A DNA stretch of 54,021 bases from Candidatus Harrisonbacteria bacterium CG10_big_fil_rev_8_21_14_0_10_49_15 (GCA_002773415.1 PFBD01000008.1:1-54021); one strand, 5' to 3'. Counted from the stretch's first letter, positions 24,308 to 34,301 are shown. Translations and numbers: made by a program. Notes: generated by a model not told the origin, from the letters alone.

Positions 24308-25984
24308 TTATTTGAAGACGCGAGTTGTCTTTAGGAACCAGCTTTGTACTCGTTCAAAGCGGTCGGCCGGGGTGCTGATGAACTCAAGGTCTAGCCCGCC
24401 GAGATCTTTCGGGGCGGCGTAAAGATAGTTTGGGGAGAACAAGAAGATGGCGGGGTAGTCGTCGTGGATGGTCTGTTGGATGCCGGCTATACTACTATTC
24501 CTTTCGATTGGGTCAAATTCAGTGCGGGCAGAGTCAAGAAGAGCGTCAACGCGCTCGTTATTGTAGAGTGCTAGATTAAGTCCCGGTTGGAACCTTTGGC
24601 TAGAGTGCCAGAAAGAGTAAAGATCGGCGCTGTTGCGGAGGATGTTGCCAAACAAAAGCATTTCATAGTTTCGAGTGCGAACGTAACTATTTTGGGCTTC
24701 AGCAACAGAGACGACGTTGACAGTGAGCTCTGCTCCGATGTTGCGCCAGTCGCTTTTGATGAGGGCCGCGGTGTCTACCAAGAAGGGGATGTTTGGTACG
24801 ATGAGGTCAAAGCTGAGACGAACTTTTTCGCCGCGAATATTTTTCACGCGGATAAGGTCGTTACTTTCCGGGTCAAGATCCCAACCGTTTTCTTCTAAAA
24901 TAGCGACGGCTTCTTCCGCGGAAAATCTTTCTCGTTCATAGGCCGCGTCGTTATATCCGGGAAGGTAGGGGGCGAGGGGGCCATGGGCGATAAGTCCTCG
25001 GTCACCAAGAATGTTTTTTAGGATGTGGTTTTTGTTGGTCGCAAGGGTGAGCGCTTCACGCACAGCTTTTTCTTTGAGTACGCTACTGACAGTTTGGTTT
25101 AAGAAGATCGCGTAATAGCGAGGGATGCCTATTTCATAAGTGCGGTGATTTATTTTAAGGTCTGCAATATCGCGAGCATCAATGCCGCCGAGGCCGTCAA
25201 TGCTTTTTCGGTTGAAGGCTAGGATGGCGTCATTGTAGCTTGGGTAGAATTTGAATGTCAGTGTTTCTATAAGGGATCGCGAGCCGGCGTAGTTTGGATT
25301 AGCTTGAAGTTTGTAGCTTGTTATAAAACCGGTTCGTTCTTTTTCGTAGCTGATGAATGTGTAGCTGCCGCTTCCGACCGGCTCCAGGTTGTACGAGGAG
25401 AGATGCAGGTTGGCCGGAGGAATAGCCGAGAAGATGTGCGCCGGCACTATTTGCAGGTTTTTGAGAGTTTCTGAAAAGTAGGCGTATGGTGTTTTTAGGG
25501 TAAACTCAACTTCTTTTTCAGAAAGACGAACAACACTTACGCCTTGCCAGTTGTTCGCGCTTGGTGAGCGAGTCTCCGGATTTTGAATAGTTTCAACAGT
25601 GAAGACTACGTCGTTGGTTGTGATTGGAGTGTTGTCCGACCAGACGAGATCGTTTTTAAGAGAGACGATCCAGACAGTGCCGTCGCTAGAGGTGCTGTAG
25701 CTATCGCTGAGGGTGAGCAGATCGGCAAATAACACTTTGGCTAGATCTCGGTCAGCTTCATTGCCTCCTATAAGGAGGGGATTGATGGCGACTGGTTGGC
25801 CCACGATGCCTTCAGTGTAGCTGCCGCCTTGTGCGGGTTGGATAACAGTGTTTCGGTAGACAGTTGTTAGGATGATGCCGGTAGTGGCGGCGAAAAAAAT
25901 AGTCGAAGCGCTGATAAAGATATATCGTTCGCGCTTTGAGAATGTTTTAAAGGGTTTGGTGAGGTCGCGGAAGAAAGAGGACAT
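24308..25984 (-). CDS. ABC transporter substrate-binding protein, family 5 (peptide/nickel type)
   Basis: DLVWSDNTPITTNDVVFTVETIQNP; AVREALTLATNKNHIL. Confidence 0.9.
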   Translation of the reverse strand: MSSFFRDLTKPFKTFSKRERYIFISASTIFFAATTGIILTTVYRNTVIQPAQGGSYTEGIVGQPVAINPLLIGGNEADRDLAKVLFADLLTLSDSYSTSSDGTVWIVSLKNDLVWSDNTPITTNDVVFTVETIQNPETRSPSANNWQGVSVVRLSEKEVEFTLKTPYAYFSETLKNLQIVPAHIFSAIPPANLHLSSYNLEPVGSGSYTFISYEKERTGFITSYKLQANPNYAGSRSLIETLTFKFYPSYNDAILAFNRKSIDGLGGIDARDIADLKINHRTYEIGIPRYYAIFLNQTVSSVLKEKAVREALTLATNKNHILKNILGDRGLIAHGPLAPYLPGYNDAAYERERFSAEEAVAILEENGWDLDPESNDLIRVKNIRGEKVRLSFDLIVPNIPFLVDTAALIKSDWRNIGAELTVNVVSVAEAQNSYVRTRNYEMLLFGNILRNSADLYSFWHSSQRFQPGLNLALYNNERVDALLDSARTEFDPIERNSSIAGIQQTIHDDYPAIFLFSPNYLYAAPKDLGGLDLEFISTPADRFERVQSWFLKTTRVFK

Positions 25985-26108
25985 TAGACGAAATATAAAT
26001 CAGACTAATTACGAATGTAGTTACGAATTTACGTATGAAATTATCGTTAGCTAATTCGTAAATACGTAAAAGATTCGTAATTCGTTTGATGATGCTGGTT
26101 TGATGGTT

Positions 26109-26465
26109 TTATAGGCTAAAGTCAATAGCACTATCCACCCCGGTGTCCTGGGTGTCAGTTGTTGGCGCGTTTTCTTCTTCGATTGCCTCTAGTGGAGGAA
26201 TTATCTGTTCGTCGCTTGGAGACGGTATTGTTACTTGGTTGTTTGTGGTCACTAAGTTGGCGATTGCAAGACCGGCAAAAAAGATTATCAAAACGATGGT
26301 CGCGTTGAAAATAATTTTTTCAAAGCCGCGGCGTTTTTGGTAAAAATCGCCACCACCGCCACCGCCAGCTCCTAAAAATCCGGATGAATCGCCGCGCTGC
26401 TGAAGCAGGATGAGGACGATAAGGGCGACTGCGACAAGAATGAGAATGATGCTGATGAGATCCAT
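26109..26465 (-). CDS. secG: preprotein translocase subunit SecG
   Basis: ILILVAVALIVLILLQQRGDSSGFLGAGGGG; ATG 26465 preferred over 26489. Confidence 0.85.
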   Translation of the reverse strand: MDLISIILILVAVALIVLILLQQRGDSSGFLGAGGGGGGDFYQKRRGFEKIIFNATIVLIIFFAGLAIANLVTTNNQVTIPSPSDEQIIPPLEAIEEENAPTTDTQDTGVDSAIDFSL

Positions 26466-26566
26466 ATATGGTGAAATTACAAATGACAAATCCCAAATTC
26501 CAAACGAGTCTGTTTAGGTTTTTGAATTTAAGATTTATTTGATATTTGGTGCTTGATATTTGGGAG

Positions 26567-26923
26567 TTAGTCTTTGTGTCGGTTGCTGGCGTGGAAGATC
26601 ATGTTCGCGACCGTGATGATTAGGGTCCCGTATAGGAGCGGTAACAGTCCCTGTATACTAATGTTTTGGGCGTATTTGTCAATAATATAGAGGAGGCCGC
26701 CGGTGATGACGAGGTTAAAGAGGCCAAACGTGATAATGATAATTGGGGTAAGGACCAGCTTGATTATTGGCAAAATAATAAGCTGAATAAGGGTAAAAAC
26801 GCCTATTAAGGCCGCGGTAGCGGCCAGATCGGTCGTGTTTAGATTAAAGCCGGTGACAACGTAAGCCGCGACTCCGAAGCCAATGGCGTTGGCGATAAAA
26901 GTGATGATGACTTTTTTAAACAT
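26567..26923 (-). CDS. phage holin-family / 4-TM membrane protein (PF04020-like)
   Basis: length and hydrophobic profile; ITFIANAIGFGVAAYVVTGF. Confidence 0.7.
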   Translation of the reverse strand: MFKKVIITFIANAIGFGVAAYVVTGFNLNTTDLAATAALIGVFTLIQLIILPIIKLVLTPIIIITFGLFNLVITGGLLYIIDKYAQNISIQGLLPLLYGTLIITVANMIFHASNRHKD

Positions 26924-26945
26924 ATATATAGTATACTAAAAATCT

Positions 26946-27896
26946 ATGACTAAAGCACTACGGAGCTATGGACCGTTTTTGATTGCCTTTGCGGCGCTGC
27001 TTTGGGCGGTGGATGGGATTTTGCGACGGAGTTTGTTTTCCTTGCCGCCTATTACTATCGTATTTTACGAGCACTTGATAGGCGCGCTGCTTATTTTACC
27101 GTTCTTTTTTGTGGCTTGGAAAAAGCAGGCTCGGTCGCTGACAAAGTCGGAGTGGATCGTGATGGTCGTAGTGGCCTTGTTGTCGGGTGTGCTCGGAACA
27201 TTGTTTTTCACGGCCGCGCTGGTGCGAGTTGGCTTTATCTCTTTTTCAGTCGTGTTTTTATTGCAGAAACTGCAGCCGATATTCGCGATAGCGACAGCGG
27301 CTATTTTACTGAAAGAGCGGGTGACGCTGCGGTACGGGGTGTGGGCGGTGGTGGCTTTTGTGGCGGCCTATTTTGTGACCTTTCCGGCCGGGATGGTGAA
27401 CTTTGGTGAGACCGGGGTGATCGCCGCGGCGCTGCTAGCCGGGGCCGCAGCCTTTGCATGGGGGAGCTCGACGGCCTTTTCGCGATACGCGCTTATAGAT
27501 CATTCACACACGGTAATAACTGGCCTGCGATTTTTTATCACAGTGCCGCTGGCTTTTGTGGGCGTGCTGCTTCTTGGCCAGTTTTCTTCCTTATCTGGGG
27601 TTGAGCCGGGGCAGTTTGGTCGTTTGTTCATTATCGCGCTTTCAACCGGGATGGTGGCGCTTTGGATATACTACCGCGGGTTAAAAGTAACTCAGGCAAA
27701 AGTTTCCACAATAGTAGAGCTTATTTTTCCCTTTACCGCTGTGTTCATTGATATCTTTCTTTACGATACGGTATTGCACTGGAGTCAGTACGCGGCTGCC
27801 GCGGTGCTAATGCTGGCTATTTATCAGGTGAGCAGGCTAAATCAAGAAAAGGGGACGGCTGGATTGCCCGAGACAGGCGCTTCTGATACTCTCTAG
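26946..27896 (+). CDS. EamA/DMT-family transporter
   Basis: ~10 TM segments, duplicated EamA halves. Confidence 0.85.
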   Translation: MTKALRSYGPFLIAFAALLWAVDGILRRSLFSLPPITIVFYEHLIGALLILPFFFVAWKKQARSLTKSEWIVMVVVALLSGVLGTLFFTAALVRVGFISFSVVFLLQKLQPIFAIATAAILLKERVTLRYGVWAVVAFVAAYFVTFPAGMVNFGETGVIAAALLAGAAAFAWGSSTAFSRYALIDHSHTVITGLRFFITVPLAFVGVLLLGQFSSLSGVEPGQFGRLFIIALSTGMVALWIYYRGLKVTQAKVSTIVELIFPFTAVFIDIFLYDTVLHWSQYAAAAVLMLAIYQVSRLNQEKGTAGLPETGASDTL

Positions 27897-27898
27897 TC

Positions 27899-29224
27899 AT
27901 GGCTAAAAAGAAACAGGTGGAAACAATGAATTTTCAAATTGAGGGTGGGCGGCGTTTGTCCGGTGCGGTTACTTTGCGAACAGCAAAAAATTCAGCGGTG
28001 GGCTTGCTTTGTGCGTCGCTGTTGAACAAGGGGACGACCACTTTGCGCAACATGCCGAAGATAGAAGAGGTGTATCGCATCATTGAGGTACTAGAGAGCA
28101 TTGGTGTTTCAGTTAAGTGGCAAGGGAGTGATGTTGTTATCAAGCGGCCGGCGAATATTTCTTTAGCGAAGTTGGACTTGGAAGCGGCGATGCGGACGCG
28201 AAGCATCATCATGTTTATCGGGCCGCTTATTCACAGCTTGAAAAAATTTTCTTTGCCTCAGACTGGCGGTTGCAAATTGGGTAGCCGAACAGTACGCCCG
28301 CACTTTTACGCGCTGGAGCCGTTTGGCGTGAAGATAGATGTTAAGAGCAACGCGTTTGCGGTAACCGCGGCCAAGACTTTGAAGCCGGCGGAGTTTGTTT
28401 TGTATGAGTCGGGCGATACAGTGACAGAGAACGCGCTGATGGCCGCGGCCCTTATTCCTGGTGTGACCACGATAAAGCTGGCTTCGGCCAACTATCAGGT
28501 GCAGGACATGTGCTTTTTCTTGGAAGAGTTTGGTGTGAAGATAGAGGGTATAGGCACGACCACGCTGACCATTCATGGCGTAGCGGAGATGAACGCGGAT
28601 GTGGAGTACCATCTAAGCGAAGACCCGACCGAGGGGATGTTCTTTTTAGCGGTAGCGGCGGTGACAGGTTCGGCCATTACAATAGAGCGCGCGCCGATAG
28701 ACTTTTTAGAGCTAGAGCTTTTTAAACTGAAGAAGATGGGCTTTCGGTACACGATTACAAAGCGGTACAAGTCGGCTAACGGCAAGACAAACTTGGTAGA
28801 TATCAAAACCAAGCCGTCTACGTTGCGAGCTCTTGATGAGAAGATAGCCCCTCGGCCGTACCCGGGGTTGAATATTGATCACTTACCATTTTTCGCGGTC
28901 ATTGCGGCGACGGCGAAAGGACAGACGCTGATTCACGACTGGGTGTATGAAAAGCGCGCGATTTACTACACCGAGCTGGATAGATTGGGCGCGGATACGA
29001 TTTTGGCAGACCCACACCGGATTTATATAAATGGACCAACCGAATGGAAGGCACGAGAGCTTATCTGCCCGCCGGCCCTGCGCCCGGCGACGATTTTGCT
29101 GATTGCTATGTTGGCGGCCAAAGGTGAGTCGGTTCTGCGCGATGTCTACTCCATCAACCGCGGCTATGAAGACCTGGCGAATCGGCTGAATAAGTTGGGA
29201 GCGCGGATAAAGACGATCTCTTAG
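27899..29224 (+). CDS. murA: UDP-N-acetylglucosamine 1-carboxyvinyltransferase
   Basis: IEGGRRLSGAVTLRTAKNSAVGLLCASLL; DRLGADTIL. Confidence 0.9.
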   Translation: MAKKKQVETMNFQIEGGRRLSGAVTLRTAKNSAVGLLCASLLNKGTTTLRNMPKIEEVYRIIEVLESIGVSVKWQGSDVVIKRPANISLAKLDLEAAMRTRSIIMFIGPLIHSLKKFSLPQTGGCKLGSRTVRPHFYALEPFGVKIDVKSNAFAVTAAKTLKPAEFVLYESGDTVTENALMAAALIPGVTTIKLASANYQVQDMCFFLEEFGVKIEGIGTTTLTIHGVAEMNADVEYHLSEDPTEGMFFLAVAAVTGSAITIERAPIDFLELELFKLKKMGFRYTITKRYKSANGKTNLVDIKTKPSTLRALDEKIAPRPYPGLNIDHLPFFAVIAATAKGQTLIHDWVYEKRAIYYTELDRLGADTILADPHRIYINGPTEWKARELICPPALRPATILLIAMLAAKGESVLRDVYSINRGYEDLANRLNKLGARIKTIS

Positions 29225-29394
29225 CTGTTTAGCTTCTTAGCTGTTTAGGTCGCGGCCAATTGGAAAAATTGTTTTAGCTCTGCTAGGATAGCAGCACAAT
29301 ACTAGCTGCTTAGCTTCTTAGGGAAGTAACTTATTAGGTCGTGGACTAGACTCTAAAAAGCTAAACAGCTAAGAAGCTAATCAGCTTTCCTTAT

Positions 29395-30402
29395 ATGTTT
29401 GTACGTAAAATAGGCATTGACCTTGGAACCGCGAATACGATTGTTTTTGTGCCTGGCAAAGGCTTTATTGTGAACGAGCCGACGATTGTGGCGCTTGGCC
29501 AGCCGAATAATGAGGTTATTGCCGTGGGGCGGGAGGCTAAGAACATGATCGGCCGGACGCCGTATGATATTGTTGCGTATAAGCCTCTGAAAGACGGCGT
29601 GATTGCCGATTATTACATTACCAAGGCGATGCTGAAGTATTACATTACGAAGGCGATTGGTGGTTGGAATGTGATTAAGCCAGATGTGGTTATCAGCGCC
29701 CCGGCTGGGATCACGGCGAATGAACGCCGAGCGGTGGTTAACGCGGCTAAAGAGGCGGGCGCCAAGCAGACGTATATTGTGAAAGAGCCGATTTTGGCAG
29801 CTCTAGGCGCGGGCATTCCGATAAACTCTCACTCTGGAAACATGATTATCAATATTGGCGGTGGCACGGCCGAGGTGGCGGTCGTCTCCCTGGGGAGCAT
29901 CGTCAGTTGGTCCAGTTTGCGCGTGGCCGGGAACAAGTTTGATGCGGCCATCATGAACTACGTGAAAAAGAAGTTTGATGTTTATATCGGCGAGCAGACG
30001 GCCGAGCAGGTGAAGATAGAGGTCGGTAGCGCATTGCCGATGAAAGACAAGTTGTCGTTTAAGGTACGGGGTCGGGACGTGGCTTCGGGATTGCCCAAGG
30101 ATATAAATGTAAACTCTAACGAGATAGCCGAAGCGCTTAATCCGCTTTTATTGGATATCGCGGCTAGCGTGCAGACGGTGTTTAACGAAACCCCGCCGGA
30201 GTTGGTGGCGGACATTATGGAAAAGGGGATAATTATTTCGGGTGGCGGCGCGAACTTGCGCAACGTAGACGAGTTTTTCAAACGAATGACCGGTGTAGAG
30301 TGCTACACGGCTGAAGAGGCGCTCTTTTGCGTGGCCAAAGGCTCGGGTTTGATTTTGGACCACTTGGATGTGTATAAGCGAACGCTACTGAATAAACGCT
30401 AG
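29395..30402 (+). CDS. mreB: MreB/Mbl rod-shape protein (paralog 1)
   Basis: KIGIDLGTANTIVFVPGKGFIVNEPTIVAL. Confidence 0.95.
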   Translation: MFVRKIGIDLGTANTIVFVPGKGFIVNEPTIVALGQPNNEVIAVGREAKNMIGRTPYDIVAYKPLKDGVIADYYITKAMLKYYITKAIGGWNVIKPDVVISAPAGITANERRAVVNAAKEAGAKQTYIVKEPILAALGAGIPINSHSGNMIINIGGGTAEVAVVSLGSIVSWSSLRVAGNKFDAAIMNYVKKKFDVYIGEQTAEQVKIEVGSALPMKDKLSFKVRGRDVASGLPKDINVNSNEIAEALNPLLLDIAASVQTVFNETPPELVADIMEKGIIISGGGANLRNVDEFFKRMTGVECYTAEEALFCVAKGSGLILDHLDVYKRTLLNKR

Positions 30403-30668
30403 CGCCATTCCTCCTTTCTTAAAGGTGGTTGCCTGTAGGGAGGAGGATTTAAAATCCCTCCGCTTAACTGTGAATTATAAAACTCTAAAAATTTCTTCAT
30501 TTTGTCATTCCCGCGTAGGCGGGAATCTATCATTTGACTATTTTTTTATGGATTCCCGCCTTCGCGGGAATGACACGGCGGGGAGTTATGAAAAGTTTCT
30601 AAAACGTAGCAGGCCCCGGCCACCCAGTGAAGGATGGTCGGGGCCTTGTGTGTTGCGGGCGCGCACGT

Positions 30669-30857
30669 CTACTGGGCTACTCTGAGCTCCTGGGGGTAGG
30701 CCCAGATCGTGCGTCCGTCGTCGAGCTTGATTGCGTGAGCAACGCCCGACGCGTCCTCCTGGTTGCCATGGAGAATGACTGTGGCCACCTTCCCGTTGTT
30801 GGCGCTCTGGCCGTGTTTGGATTGGAACACGACTCGTGTGCCGACTTCGTATCGCAT
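30669..30857 (-). CDS. small hypothetical GC-rich ORF
   Basis: SD GGGAGG upstream of ATG 30857; strong GC-rich terminator hairpin at ~30611-30645. Confidence 0.55.
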   Translation of the reverse strand: MRYEVGTRVVFQSKHGQSANNGKVATVILHGNQEDASGVAHAIKLDDGRTIWAYPQELRVAQ

Positions 30858-31205
30858 GTTTCCCTCCCGGGATTGTGGGGTGAAGCGGGATTGCCTCACG
30901 GCCACCTATATATTAGTATAGCATACTTTTGGTATATTTGTCAATGTGTAGAAAATCTCATGAAATCTAGGGAAAATAAATGTTTGTCATTCCCGCGTAG
31001 GCGGGAATCCAGGCAGTGGATCCCCGGGTTAAGCCCGAGGATGACAAAGAGGAGAGGGAGAAAATAGTTAAAAGGCTTTCATATTTCTCCCTTTTGTAAA
31101 GGGAGTACCGGCGAAGCCGGGGAGGGAGTTTGAATCGGAAAAGGTAAATCCTCCGGCCTTTGGCTACCTCCTTTATGAAAGGAGGAATGATGCTAGAATA
31201 AGAAC

Positions 31206-31940
31206 ATGGAGGCAGTCCGGAAAAACTTTGAAAAGTTGGTAAAGGGAGATGCGCTCGCCCATGCTTATATTTTTTATGGTCCGGACTTGGTGGCGCAGTT
31301 TGGATTTGCTAAGGAGTTGGCACACTTTATAGAAAGGGGGGAGTGGAGTCTCACAGAGAGGCCGCTTTCAGACGCGCGGTTTATTGATGGAGCGACGGAC
31401 GACGTGGGAATCAATACAGCGCGGAGCGTATCGGATTTTTTATATCAGCACCCGAATATTTCTAGCCGGCGGGTGCTGGTGATTAGTGACGCGGGCAAGT
31501 TGAATCATTTGGCGCAAAACGCGCTACTTAAAGTAGTAGAGGAGCCGCCGGCTCACGGAATGGTAATTTTGATCGTGCGGGACCTGGGTGTTTTGTTGCC
31601 AACACTGGTTTCGCGGTTTGCCAAGATTTACTTTGCTTCGCAAGGTACGAAAAAGGAAGAAGGAAAAATTAAGGAGGAAGTCGCGGCATTGGTAAAAGAG
31701 TTTCTGGCGGCCGGACCGCGAGGGCAGAGTGAGATTATTAAAAATTTGATAAAAGAGGATGGCCCGGTAAACGAATTTGTGGAGGCGCTGATTGGGGAGT
31801 TGAATAAGCGGCCGCAGGAGAATTGGCGAGCGCTAAAAGAGTTGCATCATCGCTATGAGTTGATGAATCAGTTCAATGTGAACAAGCGTTTACAATTAGA
31901 GGCTGTTTTGCCATACTTGGGGGATGGAAAAAATAGTTAG
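31206..31940 (+). CDS. holB: DNA polymerase III delta'-like subunit
   Basis: LAHAYIFYGP; LVISDAGKLNHLAQNALLKVVEEPPAHGMVILI. Confidence 0.8.
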   Translation: MEAVRKNFEKLVKGDALAHAYIFYGPDLVAQFGFAKELAHFIERGEWSLTERPLSDARFIDGATDDVGINTARSVSDFLYQHPNISSRRVLVISDAGKLNHLAQNALLKVVEEPPAHGMVILIVRDLGVLLPTLVSRFAKIYFASQGTKKEEGKIKEEVAALVKEFLAAGPRGQSEIIKNLIKEDGPVNEFVEALIGELNKRPQENWRALKELHHRYELMNQFNVNKRLQLEAVLPYLGDGKNS

Positions 31941-32475
31941 TGAGTTAGATAGGCGAGCGCAAGCGGCTTTAAACGCTTTTCGAGAAGAGCTGTCTTCTAT
32001 TAGAGGTAATCAGCCGAGTCCGGCTTTAGTTGAGGATTTGAAGATTGAGTACTTTGAACAGCAAGTGCCACTGAAGCAGTTAGGGGCCATCTCGATGGTG
32101 CCGCCGCGAGAGCTGGTGGTTACTTTGTGGGATCCGAGTAATATTGAGACGGTAGCTAAGGCGATCAATGACGCGAAGCGTGGTTTTAGCGCAAGTGTGC
32201 GGGGGACTTCAATTCACATAATTTTGCCACAGTTGACTCAGGAGCGACGGGAAGAGCTGATAAAGCTGACTAAGCAGATAGGGGAGAAATATCGGATTGA
32301 GTTTCGCAACTTTCGCGACGACGCCAAAAGGAGACTGGAGTCCGCGGAGGCAGCCAAAGAGATTACGGAAGACCAAGAGTTTAAGGGTATGAAAAAGGTG
32401 CAAGAGGCAATCGACGGTGCGAACAAGAGTGTGGAGGATCTGCTAAAAAAGAAGGAGATAGAAATAAACGACTAG
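31924..32475 (+). CDS. frr: ribosome recycling factor
   Basis: ELSSIRGNQPSPALVEDLKIEYFEQQVPLKQLGAIS. Confidence 0.95.
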   Translation: MEKIVSELDRRAQAALNAFREELSSIRGNQPSPALVEDLKIEYFEQQVPLKQLGAISMVPPRELVVTLWDPSNIETVAKAINDAKRGFSASVRGTSIHIILPQLTQERREELIKLTKQIGEKYRIEFRNFRDDAKRRLESAEAAKEITEDQEFKGMKKVQEAIDGANKSVEDLLKKKEIEIND

Positions 32476-33513
32476 ATGATTTCCGCGATATTGATAATTG
32501 TTGGTTTATCGGTACTTATTTTGATTCACGAGTTGGGTCATTTTATTGCCGCGAAAAATGCCGGTTTGCTGGTTGAGGAGTTTGGGTTTGGTTTCCCACC
32601 GCGTTTGTATGGCAAAAAAATAGGGGAAACGGTCTACAGTCTTAATTGGTTGCCGTTTGGAGGTTTTGTGAAGATTTTTGGCGAGCGATCAGTGGAGGCG
32701 GGGCGACTGCCGGAGGAGGGGGGGGCGGATAAATCTCGTAGCTTTGCGCACCAATCGGCATGGAAGAGGTTTGTAATAATGGGGGCGGGTATCTCTATTA
32801 ATTTTTTATTTGGCTGGCTCCTACTTGCAGTGGTCTTAATGATTGGCAGTCCGCAGTCGGTGCTGATAACTGATGTGGCTCCGAATACACCGGCGGAGGA
32901 GGTTGGGCTCTTGCCCGGGGATCAGTTGGTGGAGTATGCCACTCCGGCGGAGTTTTCCGAGTTTGTGAACGCGCGCCGCGGGCAAGAAGTAAACTTAGAA
33001 ATAAGGCGCGCGGGAGAGGTGCGGACAGTGACTGTCACGCCGCGAGAGCTTGAGGGCACGACTGGCTCGGTGGGTGTGTTTATAACCGAGGTTGGGCTTG
33101 CTCCGCAGGCATTTTTCCCGGCACTTTGGGACGGCTTAAAGCTTTCTATTACGACCATGGGTGAGATATTGAAAGCGTTTGGGACTTTGCTTGCCGAGAT
33201 GTTTGGCTCGGCAAGCATCCCGGAGAATATTGTCGGTCCGATAGGTATATTTGGGATAGCTAACCAAGTTGGTCAGTTGGGATTTGTCTTTTTATTACAG
33301 CTGATAGCGCTTATCTCGCTAAACCTGGCTATCTTAAACTTCATTCCATTTCCGGCGTTAGACGGCGGGCGAATTCTATTTTTGATAATTGAAAAAATAA
33401 AAGGCGGCCCGCTCAACCAAAAGGTGGAGTTGTGGGCAAATGCCGCCAGCTTTGTGTTTTTGCTGCTACTAATGATCGTCATCACCGCCCGCGACATCAT
33501 TAATTTGGTGTAG
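32476..33513 (+). CDS. rseP: site-2 protease family (RseP-like), PDZ domain
   Basis: LIHELGHFIAAKNAG; LDGGRILFLIIE. Confidence 0.95.
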   Translation: MISAILIIVGLSVLILIHELGHFIAAKNAGLLVEEFGFGFPPRLYGKKIGETVYSLNWLPFGGFVKIFGERSVEAGRLPEEGGADKSRSFAHQSAWKRFVIMGAGISINFLFGWLLLAVVLMIGSPQSVLITDVAPNTPAEEVGLLPGDQLVEYATPAEFSEFVNARRGQEVNLEIRRAGEVRTVTVTPRELEGTTGSVGVFITEVGLAPQAFFPALWDGLKLSITTMGEILKAFGTLLAEMFGSASIPENIVGPIGIFGIANQVGQLGFVFLLQLIALISLNLAILNFIPFPALDGGRILFLIIEKIKGGPLNQKVELWANAASFVFLLLLMIVITARDIINLV

Positions 33514-33557
33514 CCCGGCGGATTGAGGAATAGTCACAAATAAACTATTTGTAATTT

Positions 33558-33599
33558 GTATATCTTTTTAATTGGCGACCGCTAATTAAAAAGATATAC
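33558..33599. repeat. 42-bp inverted repeat (20-bp arms, AC spacer) upstream of PaaX/Cas2-like gene
   Basis: GTATATCTTTTTAATTGGCG-AC-CGCTAATTAAAAAGATATAC, one G/T-type mismatch. Confidence 0.95.
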
Positions 33600-33607
33600 T
33601 ATATGGG

Positions 33608-34237
33608 ATGAAGGATTTTAAGAAAAAAGATGCTCGGGTAAATAATCAAGGTGCGCCAGCTGTGCTTGCTAAGGCGGCTTTGATACTTTTAATTGAAGGA
33701 GGGATGAGCGCGATAGATTTTACATTCGGAATGATGGATGCCGGGTATGGTGCATCTCGGGGGCAGATGGAGAGGAGTATACGCTCCAGAAGATCGGTAT
33801 CTTATGATAACTATAATAGTGAGGTTCGTCGCCGACGTCAGGTTTCAAATCTTAAATATCGCTTGAAGCGGGATGGTTTAATTTCTGAGGTGGATCGTAA
33901 GGGTAAGCGTATGTATATCATTACCTCAAAGGGTAAGTCGAGGCTATTAGCAATTGGAAAAAATAGCGAAAAACCTTTGTATCAACATAAGCAATACGAG
34001 AAGGTGGAGGGCGACGGGTTTATTTTGGTGACTTATGATATTCCGGAAAAACGGAAGAGAGCACGAGATTGGCTTCGTTATGAGCTTCAGGCTTTAGGAT
34101 ATAAGATGGTACAGAAAAGTGTTTGGATGGGAACCACGAAGATACCCATAGAGTTTATTGACGATTTGAAGTTGTTGAATTTATTCGATAACGTTGAATT
34201 TTTGCAAGCCGTGAAAATGGGTAGCTTATCCGGCTAA
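33608..34237 (+). CDS. PaaX-like transcriptional regulator with C-terminal Cas2-like domain
   Basis: winged-helix-like N-terminus (SNLKYRLKRDGLISEVDRKGKRMYIITSKGKSRL); GFILVTYDIPEKRKRARDWLRYELQALGYKMVQKSVWMG. Confidence 0.75.
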   Translation: MKDFKKKDARVNNQGAPAVLAKAALILLIEGGMSAIDFTFGMMDAGYGASRGQMERSIRSRRSVSYDNYNSEVRRRRQVSNLKYRLKRDGLISEVDRKGKRMYIITSKGKSRLLAIGKNSEKPLYQHKQYEKVEGDGFILVTYDIPEKRKRARDWLRYELQALGYKMVQKSVWMGTTKIPIEFIDDLKLLNLFDNVEFLQAVKMGSLSG

Positions 34238-34269
34238 TAGTTCGAGGAATATGGCGTTTTACTGTTTTG

Positions 34270-34301
34270 TCTTTTTAATTAGCGGTCGCTAATTAAAAAG
34301 A
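34270..34301. repeat. 32-bp inverted repeat (15-bp arms, GT spacer) downstream, reverse-oriented relative of 33558-33599
   Basis: TCTTTTTAATTAGCG-GT-CGCTAATTAAAAAGA. Confidence 0.95.

Noticed and set aside
30425-31067. Plus ORFs 30425-30685 and 30627-31067
   Set aside because: They cross dispersed repeats and terminators and oppose a better-supported minus ORF with an SD at 30857.
33608-34237. CRISPR-Cas locus suggested by a Cas2-like domain
   Set aside because: No Cas1, effector or repeat-spacer array seen; the N-terminal HTH-like region fits a PaaX-type regulator better.
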